In this document: positions 10,798 to 20,810 of the stretch, piece after piece
How the letters are laid out: each line of letters opens with the position of its first letter
Numbering within the stretch: position 1 is the stretch's first letter
From: Aspidapion aeneum
Taxonomy: Eukaryota; Arthropoda; Insecta; Coleoptera; Brentidae
Assembly: GCA_963576565.1 (NCBI GenBank)
Contig: OY755045.1
Coordinates: 40,736,909-40,800,908, forward strand
Reading direction: 5' to 3'
Length of the DNA stretch: 64,000 nt
Translations under genes and position numbers: made by a program
Notes under the pieces: generated by a model
Told to the model about the DNA's origin: nothing
The model's database searches: none
The model's input: the letters and a program-made list of their open reading frames with translations, nothing else

Positions 10798-11261
10798 TTT
10801 TAACTGACCCAATATGTTTTTATTATTTTTTTTGTTAAGATAATAAATATAATCTATAAGGCATGCATGGAATTGCCCTAAAGTAGAACCATCCTTTATC
10901 TGTGAAAACCTGTAACGTTAAGCCTGTATCGATAACAACAATAAGTAAATGAAATAAATAATATGTGTTTTGTGTTTTACTTCAACATTCATTGTTTTGT
11001 AAATAGTGGTGACAAATTTGTTAAATCTTTTATATTTATTTAATAAAACAAAATAAAGTGATCTTATTAATACTTTAGTTCGCCATCAGCAATTCCGATA
11101 CTGAGATGAGTGCTAGTGGCCAATTTCTTAATAGAAGTAAGTACTATTACAATTCAGTTTATTCGGAGACGTTATTCAGTATAATTCAGTTGACGTTATG
11201 CTGTTGCCCAGGGTGGCCCATGACAATCGCGAGGCCAAGGGGAGAAGATTACATTAAGAGG

Positions 11262-12412
11262 GCCCGGGGGATTTTTCTATTTAGCATACGTGATCGCAAA
11301 TTGACTCATGCTGAGCGTTGGATTCTAAACCTTATTACAGAAGGAAAGAGAACTGTATAACAGCACAAGTTATCGCCGACCGAACCGTTTTAAAAACGTT
11401 TCTAAACCGTCCATTTCGGCCTAGGGGACGTTTTAAAAACGTACGTCTAGGCCCCTCAGGGTCCTATAGAGGTCCCTGGAATGTTTTTGTGGGTCTTTTC
11501 TACGTTTTTAAAACGTCCCTACAAAACGTTTTAAAAACGTTTTTCAGACGTTTGTGAAATTTAATTTTTTATACCTTCTGCAAAATTTGGGGACGTTTAA
11601 AAGCCGTTTCAGTGACGTTCGGAAACGTTTTAAAGCGTTTCGAGGACGTACAGAAAACGTCCCAGGGACGTCTAAAAACGTTTTAGGCGACGTTTAACAA
11701 GCGTTTGAGGAGACGCTTAAAAAACGTTCAGGGGACCTTTTAAGAGCGTTTCAGAAACCCCATAAAGCCAAGGCCTCTGGCCCCCTTTTATGGGCCTTTA
11801 CGTATTAGGTCCTTTCATATTGGACCCTTTTATATTGAGCCCTGTTAAAACTTTTACCCACTTCCATTTGAGTACCGTAAAAAAGTTTAAAATTTACTTT
11901 TTTCTGATCAGCCTCTGTAGATAATCATTATGATGCAAGTGGAAAAAATGTAAGGGAACTTAAAAGTACGTTTTAAATACATCCTTAATTGCACTTTTTT
12001 AAAACATCATTCTTGGGACGTTTTAAAAACGTACTCTTTAGGTATATATAGGTTAGGGCTCACGAGACCTAAAAAGAACGTTTTGAAAACGTCCTGATTT
12101 GCACGTTTTTAAAACTTCCATTTTAGGACGTTTTAAAACATAGTTTTTAGGTACGCAAGTGTTGGGGCCCTGACGGACCTTAGAAATACATTTTAAGAAC
12201 GTCCCGTTCTGCGAGTTTTTAAAACGTCCGTAATGGTTTTAAACATGTACTTTTTAGGTACAGGAACATTGGGGACCTAGAAAGACTTAAAAAGTATGTT
12301 TTAAAAATTTCCCCCGTTTTTTAATCGTCCAATTTTGAAATGGCGATCGCAGTTGCGGTTTAGAAACCGCGCTCAATTTGCGATCACGTATGCCAGATAG
12401 AAAAAGACGGGG
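11262..12412. mobile_element. 1.15-kb element with 33-bp inverted ends, packed with ACGTTTTAAAACGT palindromes
   Basis: TTTTTCTATTTAGCATACGT at the left continues GATCGCAAATTGA; the right end is its inverse (TCAATTTGCGATCACGTATG and onward) with two mismatches over about 33 bp. The interior (11,380-12,320) holds about twenty variants of (G)ACGTTTTAAAAACGT, spaced irregularly. No coding frame is convincing. I do not recognise the family; TIRs plus internal short palindromes suggest a non-autonomous DNA transposon. Confidence 0.65.
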
Positions 12413-12644
12413 ATAGAATTTTTAATTTTACTCGTTCTTTTAACTCGAATGTATTTAAACAATAAACCTACATGAAACTTGTTGTTTATTTTTATGCACT
12501 TATGGCTAACATTTTTTACGTTAGTTAGTTAGTTAGTTATAAATCAAATTTTAGCTTTGTGAGTTTACCAAGCAAATAACTACAGTCCTCAATATCTAAG
12601 GAAAAACCCTACAAAATTTGACATGTGTAACAAGGGCAATCAAG

Positions 12645-12731
12645 ATGTCAATGTCATCATCAATGTGGAATTTAACAAAAGAGCCGTCAATTGTGACCTG
12701 TCCCAACTGTCTGATGCCTGCCAAAACAAGA
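12645..12731 (+). CDS. LITAF-like N-terminal coding fragment (candidate first exon)
   Basis: The frame from ATG 12,645 reads MSMSSSMWNLTKEPSI and then VTCPNCLMPAKTR, matching the first CxxC knuckle of LITAF-domain proteins (V-x-CP-x-C...T-R-V). LITAF proteins are small zinc-binding, membrane-associated proteins of late endosomes and lysosomes, usually about 100-160 residues. Here only the first half-knuckle is present. The frame would stop at 12,747-12,749, but a good donor-like GTAAGC follows codon AGA at 12,732, so I end the exon there. I could not find the hydrophobic stretch or the second CxxC downstream before other TE sequence begins, so this may be a broken gene copy or an exon of a gene with distant partners. 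A second, longer frame (12,623-12,820) overlaps it and looks random. Confidence 0.35.
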
Positions 12732-12861
12732 GTAAGCAACAGCCAATAACTTCTGATCAAAGAATAGGCTTACGTGGAAACACAAATTTAACATTAAATT
12801 TATATTTTAACATTTGCTAATGTCAAAAATTTTATTAAACTTTTTTTAAACCGTTGGTTAT

Positions 12862-13026
12862 CAGCGGCGGCGCGTGTTCTTAAATAGTAGGGGCCCGTTT
12901 AACTTCTGAAGTAAAGAAAATTTTACATTTTACAAACAAACATATTATGGATTTTGAAAGAATATTATGTGGTTTGAAAAAAGTGGAGGGACCAGGGCGC
13001 CCCTGGCCCCCGACGTGCCGCCGCTG
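12862..13026. mobile_element. hAT-type MITE with CAGCGGCGGC ends
   Basis: Ends CAGCGGCGGCGCGT and ACGTGCCGCCGCTG. Flanks TTGGTTAT (12,854-12,861) and TTGGTTGT (13,027-13,034) agree at 7 of 8 positions, as expected for an old hAT insertion. Confidence 0.85.
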
Positions 13027-13149
13027 TTGGTTGTTAGCTATCTTATGTGCACCTTAAATTAGTGCCATAAAATATTGACCTAGCGGACCGAACCGCGATA
13101 TTCTGAGATTAGATCACTAAGACAACTTCGCGTTATCAGTCGGAACGTA

Positions 13150-13401
13150 TTGTTTTGATTTAGACGATTTCGTAATTACAAGAATGGCGGAAGTTTCCAA
13201 TTCTGATAGCAATAGCGTGCAATATTTAAAGACAATTACATTTTCTTCTTTGTCACAATGGGTGAGAATAGATTAACTGCTCTAGCAATCGTATCTATTG
13301 AGAAAAAAATTATTCAAAAAATTCCAAGTTCAATGAATTAGTTATTGAAGAATTTATTTCAAACAAGGACAGACGCGTTTATTTTTAATACAAAACGTGT
13401 T
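13150..13401 (+). pseudogene. hAT transposase C-terminal tail, broken
   Basis: Two frames side by side give the end of a hATC domain: MGENRLTALAIVSIEKKIIQ from 13,258, then KFNELVIEEFISNKDRRVYF ending at a TAA near 13,389. Together they follow the usual family order (ENRL..LA..SIE...I...F..L...F...K.RR). One indel separates the two parts. Upstream residues LKTITFSSLSQ probably belong to the same domain in a third frame. No other part of the transposase is seen. Confidence 0.65.
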
Positions 13402-13444
13402 TGTGATACAATTATTATTTATTTATAAAAACAATAGTAATAGA

Positions 13445-13643
13445 CAGTGGCGGATCCAGGGGGGGGGGGCACTAGGGGCACCTGCCCCCCCCCCGAGAAT
13501 TTTTTGAATATACAAAAAATGAGTAAAAAGTAATGTTTTTGTTAATAAAAATTCAAAATTCAATAAAATATACCGTTTTTTACCAACAGAGAATGTCACC
13601 TAAAGTGCCCCCCCCCCGAGATGCACCTCTGGATCCGCCCTTG
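13445..13643. mobile_element. hAT-type MITE, CAGTGGCGGATCCAGG family, copy 1
   Basis: Ends CAGTGGCGGATCCAGG and CTGGATCCGCCCTTG with a perfect 8-bp duplication GTAATAGA (13,437-13,444, 13,644-13,651). G-tract inside the left end and C-tracts in the right half. A relative with an extra internal segment is at 61,231-61,495. Confidence 0.92.
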
Positions 13644-13724
13644 GTAATAGATAACTAATATCTAACGAAATCTTTCGTTTTTTAATTATTTTCATGGCCC
13701 ACTCGATGGGCCAAAAAGTTAGGC

Positions 13725-14066
13725 GTGTCACTCAAAAAGAAATTTCGCTTTTTTTTTGGTGCGCACTTCCAAAGTTTTACACACACCACCATGCGTTGTT
13801 TTTTTAAGAACCTAATTTTTTCTGTTCCTCCCTATAATTTTCGTTGTACCAAAATGACCAGCTTTGGTAGCGACAAAAATCAACAGATTAGCATAATTCG
13901 CATGTTTAATAAAGCATTTTATATGACAGCAAAACGTACTTCACCCGGACGCGGTCGATGGCAGACTAATTTCCAGTGTTGTCAGATAAAGTGCGGAGAC
14001 AATCGTGTCTTACAGCTGCCAAAAATCGTGCAAAGTCGTGAAAATGTTGAATATCTTCATTTTTAA
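13725..14066 (+). other. Unrecognised 113-codon open frame
   Basis: The frame starts with a basic, aromatic stretch that overlaps T-runs and later reads SFGSDKNQQISIIRMF and KRTSPGRGRWQTNFQCCQIK. No family is recognised, and no splice signals or promoter stand out. A shadow of repeat DNA is more likely than a gene. Confidence 0.12.
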
Positions 14067-14238
14067 GAATACATAAAAACAAGTAATGAAATACGTATTA
14101 GTTATCCATTTTTTTTTATAAATACTAATACAACTAATTTTTAAAACAACAAATAAAATAAAGACGGAACGACATACGGACATAACTAGGTACCTATTTT
14201 TTAAAACTATCTTATGAAGACGGCTTTCTAAATTTAGT

Positions 14239-14409
14239 CAGGGGCGGATCTCGGAACTTTATTTGGGGAGAGGGGGGGAAATATCATACTAAATATTGCA
14301 TAAACTATTTTGCATAGTGACCAGGTGGTGTATTATGTGTGTCTAAATTAAGTAGTTTGATATTTGAGAGAAAATTTCCCCTTTTTCCCCTACCGTAGAT
14401 ACGCGTCTG
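14239..14409. mobile_element. Probable hAT-type MITE, no clear target duplication
   Basis: The left end CAGGGGCGGATCTCGG and the inverse of the right end, CAGACGCGTATCTACGG, are alike. A G-tract and C-tracts lie inside, as in the other hAT MITEs here. Flanking 8-mers (AATTTAGT, ATATAGTA) do not match cleanly. Confidence 0.5.
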
Positions 14410-15239
14410 ATATAGTAGCCTACTATTACCGAGTTTTTGGTAACATTTTTGTTTAAAGTAAATTCGTAACATGTCTTGTTTTCCATAAAACTTTTTGTGT
14501 ACAAAAGACCTTCTATTGTTTTTGATTTTAATTTATTGCGAAACTGTGTTGGAATCAAATTGATTTGAGAGAATATCCTTTCTACAGCCGCGCTAAAATA
14601 TTTTCTTAGCAATCTTCATTCATCATCAAGATCCCGAAGTTCATCAGGATGAACTAAATTTGCAACGCTACGTCATCAATTGTGTTTTTTCTTTGGATTT
14701 TACACACACAGGATCCAAAAACTTCAATTTTCCTATGGCGAAGTTTTTCAAAGTAAATTTAAGCAATATTTTTTTGTACCTTCGAAATAAAAATCTAAGC
14801 TTTTTACTTTAAACGAATGTAAAATATTTTTGTCAATTTTACTTACAGCAATTGATGCTCCAAAGTACATATCGTCAATAGGAGCGGAATTGATATAGTT
14901 TCAGATTTTTATTTAAAGTGACGATTTCATTAGCAGAATTTAATAATCGTGAGAATTGGCCTTTGATTCGTGTCACCGTGTAAAAAGAACTAAAATCGTG
15001 TAATAATAAGATTAATCGTGTAATCTGGCAACACTACTAATTTCTTTTGGGCGAGAAAATACCGTGACTGCACCAGATATGAAACATGTCTCTGGACTGT
15101 ACAAAATAGAAAGACATACAAATTTTGCCTTTGTTCGCTGCTATCTCGAGAAGACATGGCACTAGTAAATTGGGCGTTTTTCACGGTATGTTCCTAGATG
15201 GGTGGAAACTTACTGAAGGCTTCATACGAACCTAAACAT
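14410..15239. other. AT-rich stretch without a recognised gene
   Basis: Short open frames exist on the minus strand (14,343-14,612 and 14,990-15,184). The second reads SSRDSSEQRQNLYVFLF and looks less random than most, but no family or splice structure supports it. Confidence 0.35.
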
Positions 15240-17790
15240 TTCGACGAACAATAAGCCGCACAACGAGCCGAACGGCGAACAAAACACTATTAAACGCGGT
15301 AAATTTCGCAAACCGTTCGCCTAATGGTTTGCGAGCGCATTCGTCAGGGTTGCCAACTTTAGAGAAATTTCCCTATTTTAGGAAAATATCGGCGACTTCT
15401 GGGATTTAAGGTAACTTCAGTGAATTTTAGGAAAAATTGTGGCCAAAATCCATTAATGCTAATGAAACCTTTTTGACAATTATTCGTCGTTAACAAAACG
15501 AAGAGGCGTATCTCAAAATAACAAGTTTTGAATAATTCCAATGTAAAGATTTTTATTAACTTCAATCTGAGTTTGTTTAACTGTGAAATTTGAGTTACGC
15601 CCGTCGCCTTTTCGTAACATTGTAGCATTAGAGATACGCCTCTTCTCCGTCTTAAATTATACTTAAAACTAGCAATTATGGTGGAAGCAACTCAAATCTG
15701 GATTTTTTTTAGATACGCCCCTTCGTTTTAAATATCCTAACTTATAACCGGAGCAACGCATCAATATGCGGTTTTCGGAATGTAGTAGAATACATACAAA
15801 CCAAAGACTTTGTAAAAGTTATTGTTTCTGAGATATTTACAAAAAAGTGTTTTAAAGATTGATATAGCGTGGAGTGTGCTAGGAAGGTATCAGATCCTTC
15901 ATGGATCCATTTATTTTATTTGAAATTAAGTATATGTAAGGTTTTACATTTCTTTCGTTTTGAGCAAAATTATTTAAGAAAAGCCGGACCTGTCCCTCAT
16001 CCCCTCCGATTTTCTAGATTTTTTGTGGGAATATTACCTACCTGGAAAGTAGACAAAACCAAAGTATTGGCTTTCAAAAAAATTTATTGGTTAGGATATA
16101 GTCATTTTTATGTTTTTCATAAATTTTTGACATGATTTTGGGTATTTTCTATAATTCAAAAGTTTTTTGCAGTAAAATGTTGAAAATTGGTACATTGATG
16201 AAGTGATCAGAGAACAATAATGTGGTTAATAATTTGACCTAGGACAAATTTCCCCAAAAATGGTGGCTAAAACCCCTAAAATTTACAGAAAAATACCCAT
16301 TTCTTGAAGAAACGTTGAAAAATTTTTTTTTTTTAATTTTTTGAATGCGTCTAACAGAAAAAGAATCAGCGAATCTAATGAGCCCGTACTCATATTTTTC
16401 GGATTAATCGACATGGTTTGAAAATTGGAAGTTGTTTTTGTAGGCGGTAAATATTGAGACTTTTGACCGAATAAGACAATCTTCGACTTATAGATCTATT
16501 TTGTGTGAGCGAGACATGTAGCTACCTAAAAAAAGTAAAAAAATGCAAACTCGTCAAACGCGCTGGGTGATGCTACATTAGGCCAGTCATTAAAGCGAAA
16601 AAAAGACCTCCAGCTTGCAAAAAGTGGTAGTCACGATTTTGACATATTATGTTGTTCACATTGGAGTTCTAAAAGAAAATTTAAGTTTTCGACTTGGGTG
16701 GGGCGGTTCCCCCCCCCCACCGTCTTGGATTTAGTATGCACAAAAACCTGTTTTTTTTTAATTACTTGGTCCCTGCACATTTTAGAAAATAAATTTTTGG
16801 ACAAAAGTTGAACACAATAAAATTTCTTGCAAAAACGCTATTTTAAAGTTTTTTGTCAGACGAATGGTTGTCGAGTAATGACGCTAAACATTTCTCCGCC
16901 TTTTTGGATTTTAAACAGTTTATTTAGTGGCCTTTAACTTAAAAACTGCTTACTTTTGGGAAAATCTGTTATAACATAAAATAAAGACCAACTAATAGCC
17001 TATAAAATGGCTTATGGATACCAATTAAGAGCTAACCGTGGACTTGGCCCCCTTACGTGATACATCATTTAAAAGATAATTTAATTTCCTACAATAAAGT
17101 TCATTATATACTTTCTGTAAAATGCTTACCTTTTTAGAAAATTACATAAAACTGAATGATTTTGGTTTATTTTGCATATACTATGGAAATACATAGGAAA
17201 CAGGTGTACTGCTAACAATTCAGGGTTCGTATCTCAGCAAGGATACTACCCAGTGTTGCTCACACAAAATTAGTCGAAGATTGTCTTATTGGGTCAAAAA
17301 TCTCAATTTTTACCGCGAACAAAAAAAATTTATGAAAAACAGAAAAATAGCTATATCCTAGCCAATACATTTTTTTAAAAGCCAATATTTTGGCTTTTGT
17401 CTATTCTCCAGGTAGGTAATATTCCCACAAAAAAATCAAGAAAATCGGAGGGGGTGAGGGACAGGTCCGGCTTTTCTTAAATAATTTTGCTCTTTATGGT
17501 TCAATAGAAAGTTTTTTTTATTAAAGATGAATGAATAAAAAGTTTCCTTCGTTTCAAAACCGAAAAAAAATAATTTTAACGTTTAAAATGAAAGATTTAA
17601 AACACCCGAAAAATGATACGCTGTCCACCCAGAATCGCTGATTTGTAAATTTAGGAAAATTTCTCAGTGCGTTCAGGGAATTTCCATAAAAAAAATATTG
17701 GCAACGCTGGCCCCTCCCAGTGTTTTGGTTCGCCGTTCGGCTCGTTGCGCGACTCTATGCTCGTTGAAATGATGAGGCTTATTGATTTGT
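15240..17790. repeat. 2.5-kb inverted-repeat element, left arm interrupted
   Basis: The outer arms match: CAACGAGCCGAACGGCGAA at about 15,258 and its inverse near 17,730, plus AGGGTTGCCAAC-type text on both sides. The inner arms match between 15,935-16,510 and 17,255-17,500 (AAGAAAAGCCGGACCTGTCC; GACAATCTTCGACTTATAG). The left arm is split by repeat B (15,430-15,930) and has extra DNA at about 16,140-16,440. The middle (16,511-17,254) has no coding frame. Confidence 0.7.
15430..15930 (+). repeat. Dispersed repeat B, copy 2, with an inserted ~240-bp fold-back
   Basis: Ordered matches to 7,075-7,570: CCATTAATGCTAATGA, GCAACGCATCAATATGCGG, GAGATATTTACAAAAAA, GGATCCATTTATTTTAT. Between them, 15,491-15,733 is bounded by AAAACGAAGAGGCGTATCT and its inverse AGATACGCCCCTTCGTTTT, so a small MITE-like unit has landed inside. 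Confidence 0.65.
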
Positions 17791-17800
17791 AAATTATATA

Positions 17801-17971
17801 CAGTCGAACCTCTCTAACTCGAACCTCTATAACTCGAACCTCTCTATAACTCGAACCTTTTAAGTGGTCCCTGCTCTTTTTATATGTATTTTAACCAGTT
17901 TAATTCGAATTTCTATAACTCGAACTCTAAATAACTCGAGCTATTTTGGTTGTCCCATAGAGGTTCGACTG
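17801..17971. mobile_element. pogo/Tigger-like MITE, copy 2
   Basis: Ends CAGTCGAACCTCTCTAACTC and ATAGAGGTTCGACTG. The interior repeats AACTCGAACCTCTATAA. TA is present at the left but not at the right junction. Same family as 10,479-10,663. Confidence 0.75.
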
Positions 17972-18479
17972 CCCACATAGCACAAAAATCACATCAACGT
18001 TAAATTAACGTGAACAAAAATAACAAAGTTTTTTTTTTACTTGAAAACAACCTCATACTATGTAATATTTATTTTGTTAAATCTACATGCTTAAAGGTAA
18101 CTTAAAAACAAGGAGAAATCAAGCTATAAAAATGTACTTTTTGCTGAAGTTTCTGGTGCTGTGTATATAACGTGTTTTTTACCCTCATTATTTCATGTAC
18201 CAAATTCACACTTGAAAAGTCCTCCACAACATGTTCTAAAACGCCACTAGATTAAGACTTCTCAAACCTACTAACTTTCTGCATCTTTTTTGGTCACGTT
18301 TTTTTTAATAACATTTTTTTATCTTAAAATAGACGCGAAAGGAAGTTATAAAAGTTCACTGGTTTAAGACTACAACACTTCAAGACAATTTTAAAGATGG
18401 CGCTCATGTCAAGACAAAATATCTATATATAAGTTTTTTTTCTCTTTTTCTCACGCCTTTTTTACGTGTTAAACACGTG

Positions 18480-19055
18480 ATTGTGCTATGTGGGTGTATT
18501 CCTAGCCTGCGTAGCAATGGCTAGTGAAGGTATTATTTTCGACAAAAATTTTTTTTCAGATAACGCCGAAAATGTGTTATTTGGGTGTATTTTGACCTAT
18601 CTTAGCAATATCGTCGTGATCTCTGTCGGTTTGTGTGTATGTGTGTGTGTGTGTATTATTTCTGTCCTTAACACAATAGCTCCTAATTTGCTTAACCGAT
18701 TTTCATAAAATTTTCACGTAAAATTTAGTCTTCGACACTCTAACGAGCTGCTTAGATTTTGGTTAAAATCCATTAATGCTAATGACGGTTTTTTGACAAT
18801 TAAATTTTATTTAAAAAGGCTGACTTTTTAGCGCAGCATCGTAGCAATATGCTGTTTCGGGAATATAGTATACAACATTTTGCTTCATAATCTGTGTTTT
18901 AACGAAAAATTTCGTGAGAGCTTTAGTTTCTCAGATATTTACAAAAAACTGTTTTCAAGGCTGATATATCATGGCTTCACTTAAAGTGTGCTAATAGGCT
19001 AGCTAGGAACTGATACGTTTCATCACGGATCCATTTATTTGGTTTTGAGATTGAC
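18480..19055 (+). repeat. Dispersed repeat B, copy 3 (longest)
   Basis: Contains all blocks of the family, including GTGTTATTTGGGTGTATTTT, the (GT)n run at about 18,632-18,653, GACACTCTAACGAGCTGC, and GGATCCATTTATTT. The first 75-codon frame over it (18,481-18,708) runs through the GT repeat and is not a gene. Confidence 0.8.
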
Positions 19056-20399
19056 TAGGTAGACAACGATTAGTTTATAATTTTCTTTTTTAATTTAGGT
19101 TTCGCTGCTTCCCTATAAAAAAACCTACCAAGTAGCCCTAGCCCTACTGCCTCTAGGACTCTGTTGTCTTCCATTTTGTTTGATGAAATTCAGAAAAGCA
19201 AGGCATAGATGTAGAGCCTGCGGTATCTATTTGGCAGATTATCACTAAAAACATTTTGTTTTTCAGTTCTTAAAAATATTTTGTAATATTTATTTTTACA
19301 TGGAGTTTAAAATTAATATAGGTATTTATTGCAGTTTTTTTATTTTTAAATTAGGATTTTTTAATCTCTGCAGCTTAGTATGATAATATAGCGTAAGTAA
19401 TAAAATCAAAAGAAGATAAGATATAAAAGATTCAAAGACAAAAAGTCGAAAATAATTATTACAAGGTGACCCAAATTGTAGGAGGTTTAAGGTTGGGTTA
19501 CGTTTGATGCTTAAATTTCAAGAGATGTTAAAAGGTAAAAACGGTAACTTGATACTATCAGCCAGAATTCAAGCTACGGATGATTTTTACCCAACTGCAG
19601 CACGGCGAAAGAAAGGGTAAGGTTTTCGATTGTTGTATGTATGTAAGTAAATAGGTTTGTGTCACGCTAGAGGCCAAACGGCTGAACCGATTTTGACAAA
19701 AAAGGTGTCATTGAATTGCTACTGATCCCAAAGGTGCTATAGGCTATATTTTTTTAAACAGAAATCAACATGGCGGTCTTCAGACGTCATTTGGTCACAT
19801 GATGTAGGGTTTAAGACTTACAAATTATTTAAATTTCAGGCGATTTTATTGAAATTCCTTTGATTACCCATTGCAAATGTCCTCTATTTTGCTGTAGGTA
19901 CTTTGTAGTTCTCCCTGCTCCCCTCCTGTCACTCCCCCCACCCTATTTAAAAACCATGTTCGCATAATTTTATCAAATATAGAGCGATTTCAAAAATTAT
20001 TTCTGCTTACGCTGTCAGATTTCTTTTCCAACACCATTTTTTTTTAATTTTTTTTTTTTTAAGTTTCCATTTTGGTATGGGGTCTGGTCCAACATAGAAG
20101 TCGGTCCAATATAGGCAACCTTTCCTTTAAAATTGAAGTTGGGAAATACTTTTTTTTTAATTTTAAAAGCTTTTAGCATATTTTTATTTTTAAAAACATC
20201 CTTATTTGTAGATTTAAATTAAAAAAAGATCTTAACTTCGAAAGCAGCCCTTATTTAATCACATTTAAGTAATTCATCTTCATATTCCGTGTATAATTAT
20301 TGTAAACTTACTTTCTGCCGCATTTGAAAATGGATGTAAATAAAAAAAGGGCGTAAGATGAAAGGCAAAAAATGTTTTCAGCTTACATGGCAAGACTGG
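19056..20399. other. AT-rich stretch with a LINE-tail-like segment
   Basis: 19,640-19,820 contains GTATGTATGTAAGTAAATAG, then AACGGCTGAACCGATTTTGA. This is a phrase often found at the 3' ends of insect non-LTR elements, but no ORF is attached. The remainder is anonymous. Confidence 0.4.
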
Positions 20400-20754
20400 C
20401 AAGCGCGGATTTCAGGGGGAACGTGGTAATTACCCCCTCCCTAGAAAAATATTATATGGGCTTTTCGTTAATAAATATCCGGCTAACTGCAAAATAAAAA
20501 CCTAAATTAGTGGCGTATATAAGGGGGGGCCTGCCCCCCCCCGAAGCTAAGATTTTTCAGATATTTTCCACATATTTCATGAATACAAACATAAAATAGC
20601 ATAAAATACGACCTCATGAGGTGTCGCCCCCCCCCCCCCCGCAACTGCCTCGAGCCCCCCGAAACTTTTTTCTATATACGCCACTGACCTAAATAGTGTT
20701 ACAGTCGACCATTACCCCCCCCCCCCCCCTATATTTTGACCCAGATCCGCGCTT
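20400..20754. mobile_element. hAT-type MITE with CAAGCGCGGAT ends, carrying a nested MITE
   Basis: Ends CAAGCGCGGATTTCAGGGGG and GACCCAGATCCGCGCTT, the same family as 5,838-6,030. It is split by the 20,508-20,686 MITE. Its own target duplication is not clear. Confidence 0.75.
20508..20686. mobile_element. hAT-type MITE, CAGTGGCGTATATA family, copy 2 (nested)
   Basis: Ends TAGTGGCGTATATA and TATATACGCCACTG with a perfect 8-bp duplication ACCTAAAT (20,500-20,507, 20,687-20,694). It landed in an older MITE, which fixes the order of the two events. Closely related to 7,934-8,100. Confidence 0.92.
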
Positions 20755-20810
20755 TTTTCAAAGTGTTTAATATGAAGATAATGTATCTGTGGCAGCCTTA
20801 TTAGTATAAG

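Noticed and set aside
13184..13261. Possible first exon starting MAEVSNSDSNSVQYLK with donor GTGAGA
   Set aside because: The following bases continue a hAT transposase tail (MGENRLTALAIVSIE) through the supposed splice site, so the region is a transposase relic.
14990..15184. Minus-strand frame SSRDSSEQRQNLYVFLF as a gene
   Set aside because: The composition is plausible but no family, start context, splice signal or second exon could be found.
18481..18708. 75-codon frame with a hydrophobic start
   Set aside because: It runs through repeat B and its GT microsatellite; the other copies of repeat B do not keep the frame.
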